NCBI GenBank assembly: GCA_025200525.1 | Contig: CM045762.1 | Coordinates: 3,286,001-3,350,000, forward strand | Origin: Camellia lanceoleosa | Lineage: Eukaryota; Streptophyta; Magnoliopsida; Ericales; Theaceae | DNA: 64,000 bases | Direction: 5' to 3' | Shown here: positions 48,501 through 58,877 of the stretch, in pieces | Numbering within the stretch: the stretch's first letter is position 1 | How the letters are laid out: every line of letters begins with the position of its first letter | Program-made: the position numbers and the translations under genes | The notes under the pieces: generated by a model | What the model was told of the DNA's origin: nothing | What the model saw: the letters and a program-made list of their open reading frames with translations, nothing else | Database searches by the model: none

Positions 48501-48853
48501 CAGTTATTGAGAAAATCAATCGGTGGCGTATCAAGTTGCACTTCCTCTGAAATGGAGCATATGCATAACGTCTTCCACATTTCGATGTTGAGAGATTATC
48601 TTGAGATCCGTTTCATGTGATTGAGCCTACCGTGTCGTGTTGGTGATGACTACACTTACGAGCGGCCTATCTGATTGTAAACCGGCGGATCAGAAATTGA
48701 AAACAAAGAGATTCCGCTAGTGAAAGTTATTGGCGAGAACCATGGTGGTGTGTATGCCACTTGGGAAAGGGAAGATGACATGGCTAGGCGATATCCGGTT
48801 GTTCCGCTAAATCTGTTTTCTTCGGTGAAGGTAACTTCGAGTTTAGAGGACTA
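45560..48853 (+). pseudogene. Tekay-type element pol (PR-RT-RH-INT-chromodomain), frameshifted
   Basis: Gypsy order PR-RT-RH-INT is clear. Protease: STHSYVSHAFS (about 45635), then an intact 113-codon stretch 45711-46052 with HFDVILGMDWLQKY. RT: GAVLFVKKKDGS (46265-46300), YGHYNF-like (46485-46500) and the catalytic FIDD at 46590-46602 (VFIDDILIYSK). RNase H: YLVFSDASHKGLGCVL (46990-47040) and [12 protein letters not shown] (47145-47180). Integrase core: GMDSIWVIVDRLTKSAHFL (47865-47920). The terminal region has a chromodomain-like block NKEIPLVKV...ATWEREDDMARRYP (48700-48810) and TAA near 48851. More than a dozen frameshifts break it. The integrase chromodomain in such elements targets heterochromatin. 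The mixture of well-kept motifs and dense small indels is unusual for a young element. Confidence 0.88.
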
Positions 48854-48859
48854 AACTCC

Positions 48860-48872
48860 TTATAAGGAGGAG
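48860..48872 (+). promoter_or_regulatory. Polypurine tract
   Basis: AAGGAGGAGG just before the 3' LTR, following pol stop and TATA: the expected priming site for plus-strand DNA. Confidence 0.75.
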
Positions 48873-51312
48873 GCTAACGACCCTCGTCTTGATTCTGATT
48901 AAACCTGAATTATATCTTGATTACCCTTAAGCGGCGCTAATGGTGATAAGTGGCTGGATGGTCTTGAACAAAGCTGAATGGCCAGCGAATAAGTTTGTCT
49001 ATTGAATTGCGTGTTGCATTTGTTTGAGTGTATGGTTATCTGTTTGCATTTATGTTTAAGCGCTAATTGAAGGCCTTATCGTGACGATTTAGAAAGCAGA
49101 TTTGATGTTTTGTAATCGGCATAATATTTGTGATTTAATGATATTTTTATCTAAATTGATTAGGAATGATTAAATTAGATTAAAAATGAGTTAATTGCAA
49201 ACCTTGGCTTAATTACGGAATTGCCATTGAGTGGGTCTTGTTTAAGCCTATCATGAGAGCCTTAGTACATAATCAAACTTCTTCTCGGCCATTTTGTGAG
49301 CATTGCGAAATTAGAAGGAGAGAGGAGAGAGTTGATTTCAACACATTTGGCTTGAATTGCTAGGAGACTTGTAGTAGATTGAAGTGTACTTGTGAATTTA
49401 GTCTCCAAACCTTGAAATTGAAACACTAGGTAAGAAATTCCTCTTCTCCTTGTTGAGTTTAAACTTGTTCTTGCATGCTCCATGTTTAATTAGAGAGTAA
49501 GCCATGAATTTGCTCATAAAAAAGTGAATTGAAGCTTGAATGTTGCATGCATGGTCATTTGGCATGTTTTGAAGTTAAATTCTTGGAGTATCATGCGTGC
49601 ATGTCCATGTTTTTATCATAGTCCATGTTTTCACTTCATTTTCCAACTATTGAGCTCATTAGAGCAAGATTTGAAGGTTGATTTTGGATTAAAACTCATG
49701 CATTGCATGTTTAATATTATTCTTGAAATTGGGTTTTGAAAATGGTTTAATTGACTCACCTTTGGAGCTTGAATTCATAAATTGGCTTTTGAAACTTGTT
49801 ATACATTGAGTTTGAAGTGTTTTTCCAGAATTTGGGGCCAAGAGGTTGAGTTTTGGATGGTTGAATACTTGGTTCGAACTTGGGAGACAAATCTGGAAAT
49901 TCCAGATTTTGCTTCCTCACTCGAGCGAAGGATTCCTCGCTTCAGCGAGCCTGCGATTTTGAAGCTTCGCTCGGCGGGCATCAGCGTGTTATCAGCGTAA
50001 AATTAAACATCGATTACTTTTCTTTGTTTCATCGACCGCTCGGCGAAGGAGGCTCACTCGGCGAACCCTTTGATTTTGGAAGCTTCGCTCGGCGAGCATT
50101 GGCGGCATCAGCGTAAAAATTGAGCATCGATATTTTCTTGTTTCATCGGACCGCTCGGCGAAGGATTGTTCGCTCGGCGAAGCCATTGATTTTGTAACCT
50201 CGCTCGGCGAAGGAAGGCTCGCTCGGCGAGACCCTGTTTTCGACAACTTTTGAAAAGTGCCTTCCAAGCTGTATTTTGCATCCTCATCGCATCCTAGGCA
50301 TTCTTAGGCCTAGTTTAAAAGCATCTTAATGAGGATTTAGACATAGAACCACAGGGAATTTAGGGATTCAATTATCATCCTTTCCAGCTGTAAACTTAGT
50401 GTGTGTTCTATTTGATTATTGTTTAGGGTTGACTCTCGGGGCCGCTCTAGCTCTTGATAGCCCAATCCTTTGTGAGTAGCAGTTGTGTAAAGATATGTTC
50501 AAAATGGTTATCTCTTGAATCTTGTTTACCCATTTCTTGGTGATATTATTCTTGAATGAATGTATGTCCTTTTTCTGGCTGTATTGTGGCATCCTTAGCA
50601 CCTCTTGTTATTGGTATTCTGAGCTCTGTCGGTTTCCTTGTGGAACCATCTTGTTTCTTGAATGATTGGCCATCATTCTTTGTTGGAGTCTGTTAAGACT
50701 AGGTCCTTTTGGACCCTCTTTTATAGGCTATTGGATGTACCACATATATTTGTTTGGTGAAATCTTGCAAGGCGAACTCTTGTTTAAATGAGCTGATTTC
50801 ATTCTTTGTAAGGACATTCATTCATAACCTCTTCGCTTTATGTTATTCCTTGGGCTTTAGCTCCTTTGTTATATTTATATGTAGGTTCTCGGCCGGCCGG
50901 AGCTAGGGCGTGGGTTAGTCCCGATTTTGTCAAGCGACCAATGTGCCTCCTTTGCGAGGTTCCGAGACGCCATGCCATGGCTTGGGGTGTTTTTGTGTCC
51001 CCACTAGTCTCCTACTGTTTTGTACTGTTGGACGTTACTGTATAGATTGTTGACTGTACTGGTATCGGGGATTGAGTCCCCGTACTGAATGTCTGTAATA
51101 AGTGTACATACTGTACTGGTTTGAATGCATAAATGTATGAAAAATGTTTTTGGCATACAGATTAACACAGCTCTATGGACACTAGTTTTCTATTTTGGCT
51201 TCAGCCCACGAACTCTGTATTTACTGTATTACTGATTGGCAGGCCTTTGGTAATCTCGGATTACTGGTCAGTTACGGTGCTAAACCCATAGGGCCGGGTT
51301 TGGGTCGTGACA
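48873..51312 (+). mobile_element. 3' LTR of Tekay/Del-type Gypsy element
   Basis: Collinear with 41887-44304; first two bases read GC rather than TG. Ends GGGTCGTGACA, followed by TACAA (51313-51317), the perfect partner of the left target duplication. The two LTRs are very similar, but differences are concentrated in CAG/CTG contexts and in small indels (see findings). The array of CTCGCTCGGCGAAGG motifs is at 49915-50235. Confidence 0.93.
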
Positions 51313-51317
51313 TACAA

Positions 51318-51839
51318 CCACACCACCTTTGATATGCACAAACTCTGGGTCAATTATTCCTTTAATCTCTTTCGTTTATTTAGAGATTATATTGATTTGA
51401 ATTTGTGAAATGTGGAGGGCAATTAGGCGATTACTAAGGTTCATGTCGCACCTAGCCTGAATCGTCTCCCAATTTGGGGATGATTTCTATTTCCAAAATA
51501 GTTAAGCGGGTCTAACCAATTTGATTTTACGGGTCATCACATTTTCAAGTTGGTCCTAAAAAAATCCGATTCACGCACCTACATTGTACTAACACCCAAA
51601 ACCAATATGGTCGATCCTACATTAACACGTACCACAACCCCAAAACCTACTAGTACGCTTTTCTTGGGTATGTAAACCACAAACACCATCATTCCCATAA
51701 ACATGCCCCATAAATTCAAATTAACACATTAGTGAACCTGTCGTAAGGACTAAACAGTTTAATATAAATAACTTAGGACCAAATGGGTTACAAGATGACA
51801 ATTTGGAATTTACTAGTCAATTCCCCTTTAAAAAATATA
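51318..51839. other. Unassigned AT-rich sequence
   Basis: No gene or repeat recognised. It lies between the Tekay-type element and the second Copia element and continues the sequence left of 41887. Confidence 0.5.
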
Positions 51840-52912
51840 TGTTACCCAAAAGACAACTTAAGAGGGGGGTGAATTAGGTTTTTATAATTAAAATTAATAA
51901 TACCCTAATAAAAATTATGACTAGCACAATAGATAAATATAATTAATGAAATAAAAATAATTAAAACAAGTGTCTTAACAATTATGTTAGTTAATGATTT
52001 CAGCACAGTAAAAATGTGAAATATAGCTATGGCAATTTAAAATAAAATAAAGGGATAAGGGAGAGAAAGACAAATAAATTTATAGTGGTTCGGTTTCAAC
52101 TTGGCCTACGTCCACTTCTCAAGCTTCACTTAAAATTTTCCACTATACTCTAGCTTCACGGGATGTTAGCAACCTTTTCTGAGATGGAGCAATCCTCCAT
52201 AGATTTTACCTTGACTTTCTAAGTCAAGAATCTTGAGTGTACTACACTCTTACAAGGTTGAAAAGAATGTGTTTTGCTTTCACAAAAAGCTACAAGAATT
52301 ATCTCTCAAAGGTAGATATAAAAATGAAGCTCTAATTTTTTGTAAACCTCACACAGAAAGATGGGGTTAAAATTATAAGATTAGGTATATAATTTCTAAG
52401 AATATATGTGAGTGATTATAGATCAAAGAATATTTTTAGATTTTTGTAACTTATTTACATTAGATACTTTAGTATATATAATGAAAATTATAGCTAGTTA
52501 TAATCGTTTATAGCCGTTGTAGTTATTTGAATTTATAGTCATTTATAGTCGTTTATAGCCGTTGTACCAATTTAAATATCTTCTACTCCATTATTATAAA
52601 TTTAAATATCTTCCACTTGAACCTTTTGAACTGCTGTTGTGTTGGACTGTTTGAACCATGTTTTGAATTTGTTTGAACTCAGATTTAATCAAATATTAAA
52701 TACATTCTAATAACATTTAGGATAAAGGCTTAGGTGAGAAATAATGGGACAAAATAAAATTTGATTTTATTAAAACATAAAATCATCAAAATAAATATTG
52801 ATTCTATTTTTCTCTTTCAAATAAATCATCAAAATAAATTTTGATTATATTTTTCTCTTCCAAATAAATTAAAAAATAAATAAATAAATCATTAAAATAA
52901 ATAAGTCTAACA
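51840..52912 (-). mobile_element. 3' LTR of Copia element 2
   Basis: The element reads on the minus strand. This LTR starts (minus) TGTTAGACTTATTT at 52912 and ends GGGTAACA at 51840; 1,073 bp. The outer 5-bp duplication is ATATA (51835-51839), matching 62543-62547. It matches the LTR at 61499-62542 throughout, with a short extra duplication of a GTCGTTTATAGCCG-type motif near 52500-52560. Confidence 0.93.
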
Positions 52913-52930
52913 ATCTCTCCCTTTTTGATG
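52913..52930 (-). promoter_or_regulatory. Polypurine tract of Copia element 2
   Basis: On the minus strand CATCAAAAAGGGAGAGAT directly precedes the LTR start TGTTAG, the canonical polypurine position. Confidence 0.85.
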
Positions 52931-53286
52931 ATGACACATAATGATGTTTTGATTTGATTTGGGAGTAAGAAAAGCTCTCCCTTAAGTCATGCTCACTGAA
53001 TTCATTTATAAATACATAGGTTAGCACATGTGTAATAAATAAGTTTTAATTAGAGACATGATATGATGTTAAGATATCAAACTATAAATATATAATTATC
53101 ATATTAGTTTTCAAATAATACCATAATTTGAAAATAATACCATAATACATAACATCATAGAATTTCTCCTCCTGTGACATTATCAAAAGGAAATCATAGG
53201 TCAGAATCTGGAGGAAGAGGAAAATGATAGTGATAAATGGCATCAAAAAATAGATAATCAAAACATATATATACATATATATATAT

Positions 53287-54135
53287 ATGAATCGCCAGCG
53301 CCACTCTTTTTCGTTGAAAATCGCGTCGAACACGCGGCCTCGCTTTTGCATCTACCGACCGACAAAAGCAGCTCTCCTCGATTACCGCTCGCCTTGGCTA
53401 TCTCTCCCTCCTTGTCTTCTTCTCTTCAGTCTCTTCTCTTCAGCCTTCTTCTTAATCACACTCGTCTGCTTCTTCTTCTTCACATCACTCTTCTTCTTCT
53501 TCACATCACTCTCTTCTATCTCTTCTTCACCACTCTCTTTTGTTCTTCTTCCTCATCGAGAGAGAAAAAAAAACTAACTAAACAGAGGAGGCCAAACCTC
53601 AGTCTATTCTCTTCTATTTCTTTGCAACTCATTTCTTTTACACCTCTCACCTCTAAACCATGGCTTCCTCATCCGTCTCCTCATTCCATTTCAGGACTTG
53701 AGCAGTGTCTCTACTCCTACTCTTCTTGTCATTCCTCTTCCTAACCTTCCTATGATATCGATTGAGCAAATCATGGCAGCTCAATCTGATATAGAAGCCA
53801 ATCATTTTACACTAATGTCCGGTATGAAGATGGTGATGGCAGTCACAAAATTGGCTCACTGATTGCAGAACAGGATGAGTGAGCTCCATCAGGTCAACAC
53901 CCAACTCTCTTTGCTCCAGTGCATGTACAAGGATGCCTGGCGAAATAAGCGCCTTGAAGGCGAAAATAAGAGCTTAAGCGGAAGACCACCTCTATGGCCG
54001 ATTTGGAGAAAGCGTCGTTCTTGGCCTTTAATAGTCGTGAGTCGTTGCTCTCAAGCACGGGACGAGCGTCAAGGGTGTAAGGTGATAAAAGAAAAAAAAA
54101 GCGATGGAAGAGGCGAGGAAGTAAGATCGGCGTAT
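53287..54135 (+). pseudogene. Gene-like block of unknown origin, antisense within Copia element 2
   Basis: A strand-asymmetric region with features of a plant gene on the plus strand. It has a long CT-rich leader (53390-53650), a strong start context AAACCATGGCTTCC at 53660 (MASSSVSSFHF), then a TTCCATTTCAG acceptor-like site at 53693. A frame follows from GACTTGAGCAG (53694) through ISIEQIMAAQSDIEANHFTL to TKLAH, one TGA (about 53858), and onward as RMSELHQVNTQLSLLQCMYK and RLEGENKSL (53875-53975). A frame shift leads to MADLEKASFLAFNS (54000-54035). The heptad-like Leu pattern suggests a coiled coil. I do not recognise the family. It lies between RNase H and the 3' LTR, where some Copia lineages carry extra genes, but in antisense. 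It could be captured host sequence or an antisense element gene. Confidence 0.4.
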
Positions 54136-54240
54136 GGCCAAAAAAAAATGGATGGTTTTTTATTTTGGTTTTTTGAATGTTTATTTTGATTGACGTGTGG
54201 CCGTAAAAAAAAAAAATGAATGGTGTTTTTTTTTATATAT
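54136..54240 (+). repeat. Short tandem duplication with A and T runs
   Basis: GTATGGCCAAAAAAAAATGGATGG and GTGTGGCCGTAAAAAAAAAAAATGAATGG lie about 65 bp apart, each followed by a T run. The A tracts after the gene-like block could be remnants of a poly(A) tail, but may be simple low-complexity expansion. Confidence 0.5.
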
Positions 54241-54704
54241 ATTTTTTTTATGTAAATATTGGCATTTTGATTTGTTTTTGTTTTTATGGTTAAGTACTGA
54301 AAAATGAAATTTAAAAAGCAGAAAAAAAAAAAATTAAGTCCAAACAAAAAGATAATAATGAGAAAAAAAAATAAAAAAAGTAAGCCTAATAGCAAAATAA
54401 AAAAAATAAAATAATACCAGCAAAAATTAAACTTAATGAGATGTTAGTGTTGCTGGAATGGTATTGCAAAAAAAATACCATGAGGGTTTAAAAAAAATCA
54501 ATGTATACAAAGTTAATTTTACCTTAAGATGCAGAACTAAAAAAAAATTATACAGTTGAGAATAATAAACTGTTAAGGAGAATAAATGTATGAAGAACTT
54601 GAGAGCATTTAACTGATATAAATGTTTCCATATCAATGTAGCAATACACATATATCATTTTAACAAAACTTCAAGTTTTACAGTCATAACAAAACTTTTT
54701 AAGT
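54241..54704. other. A/T-run-rich non-coding part of Copia element 2
   Basis: Long A and T homopolymer stretches and no coding frame on either strand. It separates the RNase H end from the gene-like block. Confidence 0.5.
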
Positions 54705-55500
54705 ATAAATCGACATTCTAAGCTCGCCACGAATACAATTGAAGCGATCCTCGCTTAGGGGTTTTGTGAAAATATCCGCTAATTGCTTGTCGGTGTTTAC
54801 AAATTCAAGTAAAATATCCCATTTTTTGAATATGATCTCTTAAAAAATGATGTCGAATTTCAATATGTTTTGTTCGTGAGAGTTGAACCGGATTTTTGCT
54901 TAAATTGATGGCACTAGTATTATCACATTTGATATGGATATGATCATAATGCAAATCAAAATCCTCTAATTATTGTTTCATCCAAAGTATTTGGGCACAA
55001 CAACTTCCGGAAGCTATATATTCAGCTTCGGCCGTTGATAAAGCAACATAATTTTACTTTTTGTTAAACCAAGATACTAATGAGTTACCAAGAAAGTGAC
55101 AAGTGCCACTGGTATTTTTTCTATCAAGTGTGCATCCGGCAAAGTCGGCATCCGAGTAACTAATTAAATCAAATGCAACACCTCTACGATAAAACAGTTC
55201 TAAATTTTGAGTGCCAACAAGATATCTAAAAATTCTTTTAACAGCATTGAGATGTGATTTCTTAGGATTTGATTGATATCTAGCACACATGCAAACAATA
55301 AACATAATATCGGGTCTACTTGTAGTTAAATAAAAGTGAGCCGATCATACCTCAATATTTTGTTTGATCAATGGTTTTACCTTTTTCATCATTGTCTAGC
55401 TTAATGGATGTGCTCATAGGTGTTCCAGCTATTTTTGAGTCATACATATCAAATTTTTTGAGTAGTTCTTTTGTGTGCTTAGCTAGGTTAATAAAAATTC
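54705..55500 (-). pseudogene. Copia element 2 RNase H and end of RT
   Basis: Minus-strand frame 55305-55054 reads YQSNPKKSHLNAVKRIFRYLVGT, YSDADFAGC and RKNTSGTCHFLG, the RT/RNase H junction typical of Copia. After one interruption at about 55054 it continues to ~54705 with STAEAEYI, LWMKQ, CDNTSAI, HIEIRHHFLRD and ADIFTKPL-type motifs in shifted frames. The 55306-55500 join to RT contains stops. Copia RNase H removes RNA from the RNA/DNA hybrid during reverse transcription. Confidence 0.8.
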
Positions 55501-56182
55501 ATTCCTTATATTGTTTGATTTGAAGCCCAAGGAAATAATTTAGCTCTCCTATCATGCTCATCTCAAACTCACCTTGCATACACTTAGCAAATTTCTTACA
55601 CAAGGTTTCATTAGTAGCACCAAATATAAGTAAATCATCATTTTTAGTTTTAACAAAAAGTGTTGTGTCAATCGTTCCTCTAGAAAAATTATTTTCAATC
55701 AAAAATTTACTTAATCGTTCATACCATGCACGTGGTTCTTGTTTCAAACCATATAAAATTTTTGATAGTTTAAAAACATGATTTGAAAAAGCATGATCTT
55801 CAAAACCTGGGGATTGTTTAACATAAATTTCCTCATTTATAAAACCATTAAGAAAGACACTTTTTACATCCATTTGATAAAGTTTGAAATCTCTAAAACA
55901 TGCAAATGCAAGTAACATGCGAATGGCTTCTAATTTAGCAATCGAAGCAAAAGTTTCATCGAAATCAATATCTTTTTCTTGATTATATCCTTGTGCAACA
56001 AGTCTAGTCTTGTTTCTTATAATTGTGCCGGATTCATTAAGCTTGTTTCGAAAGATCCATTTGGTACCGATAATGGTATGATCTTTAGGTTTTGGCACAA
56101 GTTTCTACACTTTGTTTCTCTCAAATTGGTTAAGCTCTTCATGTATAGTTATCATCCAATGTTCATCGAATTCAGCTTTTTA
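55499..56182 (-). pseudogene. Copia element 2 reverse transcriptase, catalytic loop deleted
   Basis: A 199-codon open frame (56098-55499) begins at GTKWIFRNKLNESGTI and runs through RLVAQGYNQEKDIDFDETFA, FKLYQMDVKSVFLNG, YGLKQEPRAWYERLS and GELNYFLGLQIKQ. The stretch TKNDDLLIFGATNE (about 55615-55650) shows that the segment that normally carries the YVDD catalytic motif between KNDD and IFGATN is missing, in frame. The RT is otherwise well kept, so it would be catalytically dead as written. Upstream sequence to 56182 completes the N-terminus of RT in another frame. Confidence 0.85.
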
Positions 56183-56854
56183 AAAGTTTTTAGGCTCAAT
56201 CTGTGAGAGAAAAGCCAAATTACTACAAATATTTCTAAGTGAAGAGTGAGTTTCAATATCTTTTGTAGGGTCACCTAGAATTAAATCCTTAGGGTGATTA
56301 TGAACAAACTTCCATTCTCTTGGCAAATCTTCATTGTTTCCTCCTTCTTCTTGAGGTAGGAGAATAGGTTGTTCGATCTCTTTGTTCAACTTACATGGTT
56401 GGTTCTCTTCTTTGTAGATACTTGAATCTTCCATATTTGGTTCCAAATCTATATTATCATTAACAATTTGCTTTTGAGCAGAGATGTTAGTTTCATCAAA
56501 TGCCACATGTATAGATTCTTCCACAACAAGAGTTCTTTTATTAAAAACACGATAAGCTTTGCTAGTTAAGGAATAGTCAAAAAAAATTGCTTCATCAGAT
56601 TTTGAATCAAATTTACCTAAGTTATCTTTACCATTATTATGCACAAACATTTACAACCAAAACATGCAAGTGACTAATGTTGGGCTTTCTATTATGCCAA
56701 AGTTCGTAAGGAGACTTTTTTAGAATAGGTCTAATTAATGCACGATTTAAAATATAGCATACGGTGTGAACGGCTTCGGCCCAAAAATATTTAGGAAGAT
56801 TATTTTCGCAAAGTATTGTTCTACTCATCTCTTCTAAAGTTCTATTCTTCCTTT
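56183..56854 (-). pseudogene. Copia element 2 integrase C-terminal part
   Basis: Minus-strand frames 56828-56637 (SRTILCENNLPKYFWAEAVHTVCYILNR, ending in PYELWHNRKPNISHL) and 56650-56180 (KFDSKSDEAIFFDYSLTSKAYRVFNKRTL then an acidic linker) are the end of the integrase core and its C-terminal GKFDxKSDE motif, followed by the linker to RT. A frameshift joins the two at about 56645. The N-terminal half is 2 kb away, beyond the LTR inserted at 56855. Confidence 0.85.
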
Positions 56855-58877
56855 TATAGCGACCCTAGTTTTGACCCGTCTCTTATGGTGTTCCGGACTC
56901 GGGTTTATAAGGTTTGGATAGTGGTTCATGTCTCGCTTCCCTTGACTTCCCCTTAAAGTTGATTATTGGGTTGTAGTTGTGTGTTTGAAACAAGTTGGTT
57001 GCTTGTTTTTCCAAACCTTTGTTGTCCATAATTTGGCTCTTCCGCTCATTGGGCTTGAAATTTTGCTCTACACTCGGCGGACATTGAGCGCTTGAGGAAT
57101 GTCAAAAAATCTTGGATGAGTGTATTCTATGCTCAATGGGGTAGTGCCTTGCTGTTGTGTCTTGGCGCTCGAGCAGCCTTTATCGCACTCGAGTGGGTAA
57201 AATTTATATGATTGACGCTTGAGCGTCAAACTCTCCACTCGAGCGGACCACGCTTTATCAGCACCCGAAAGTGACATTTTAGATCACTTTTTGCAGCACT
57301 CTCTCTCTCTAAAAAACTCCAAAATCCAGATCTAGAGTCTCTTTCTCTAGAAACTCACATTCTCTTTTTGATTTCTCTAAATCCATTAGGATTTTGGCCA
57401 TAGTTCCTTCGTCAAAGTTGTGTAACTTCTCGAGGGTTTCGTTGTGTGCGGTGGAGATTGAGTTTTATCGTCGTTGATTTTGGGGTTTCAACTCTTTTCT
57501 TCTTCTACACTTGAGGTAGGAAATTTCTACACTCTAATATGGTTTTTAACTTAGTTATTTGCTATTGTGTGTAGATAATGAGATTTAGTTGTGGTTTGGA
57601 CAAATATAAGATTTGGGTGTGAAATAAAAAGAGGTTTTGATGAATATAAGGTAAATTAGTATGAGGCTTGAATATATGATCATGTTGTGCCAAAATAATT
57701 GATTTTGGTGAATTGGATTAATATTTGGAAATATAGAATTTGCCTAATTTTGATTAAATCATTATTATGCTTGAAAATGTGAAATTGGAAGGTTGTGGTT
57801 ATAAATTGTAATATTGGATATGTAATATCTAGCATATGGAAGTTTTGAATAAACTATTTATTTTGAGATTGAACATCTCTTTAGAAATAATTGTATTGGG
57901 CTATCGGTGGAGGATAGCCATGATTGTGTAGAAATTGCATAAGTTAGGCGATTTAATGCTAATCCATTGTTGGTATCATTAAATATGATCATGTTATAAA
58001 TACCTTTGTATATGTATGTTTATTGGGAGTAGAAAGGGGATGTACTCCATATATGACCATGTTATAAATACATTGTATATATATGTTTATTGGGAGGAGA
58101 AAGAGAATATACTCTATATATGATTATGTTTATAAATACATTGCATATATATATATATATCTGTTTAGGAGGAGAAAGAGGATGGACTTCATTTTAAACA
58201 AGTTGGCTAGAGTATCCTGGGTGAAAGACCCGAAAATTTCATATATAAATGGGTCTTTGGTTCCTTGAGCGAAATATCAAGTAAAATTGCAGATTTGAAG
58301 TGTTTATGTGTGTTTTGCAAAATTGAAAACTATTAAGTTGTAGTCTCATGTTGGTTATTGAAAGATAATGGATTTAACTCATGAATTGAGTAGCATATAT
58401 GAACTTGAAATGAATTGAAGGAAAGTGGAAATGAGATTTGGTTTTAGTGGCATATGAATATCACGAGGCCTTGTGGATGTTTTAGTATCGGTATTGTTTA
58501 TGCAGGATATTTATACCTTTGCTAAACCTCATATATTGTGTTAGATTATCTCTACTAGGCTATTGGCTCACCCTATCTGGGAATATCATTTTAGTCTGGT
58601 GAGATGTTACCTCCAAGGCAATAGCATGGATGGACTTTAGGAAAGCAAAAGCTTCTTAATTATGCCTTATGTGTGTATGCTTGTTAATTGTAAAGCCAAA
58701 GGCTTAAGATGTAATAATGAGACTCAATTTGTGTAACCAAGCAATGACTTAGAAAGATGTCGCCTACATGGCATTTAACTGGTTGTTAAATAGTGAACTC
58801 TGATATATGAAAGTATATTGTTTCTCATATTTATTCCGCATATGAGTTATCTTTATTGTATTATTTTGGGGGCATTA
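56855..58877 (+). mobile_element. Long LTR, copy 3 of the TATAGCGA family, inserted in integrase
   Basis: Starts TATAGCGACCCTAG and ends GGGGGCATTACA; 2,023 bp. It is the only copy of the family with both ends. Same order as copies 1 and 2: weaker GCTCGAGC palindromes (57165-57245), CTTTATCAG in the TATA position (57250), AGGTAGGAAATTTC (57514), GGGCTATCGGTGGAGGATAG (57898), GGAGGAGAAAGAG tandem repeats (58090-58180), and CTACTAGGCTATTGGCTCACC (58552). No coding capacity. The termini TATAGCGACCC and, in reverse complement, TGTAATGCCCC are imperfectly inverted. Confidence 0.8.
58000..58180 (+). repeat. Short tandem repeat TGTTTATTGGGAGGAGAAAG
   Basis: Three diverged ~63-bp units (about 58010, 58083 and 58148), each with TATATATGTTTATTGGGAG(G)AGAAAG followed by ACTCCATATATGA(T/C)CATGTT, inside LTR copy 3. 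Confidence 0.65.
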
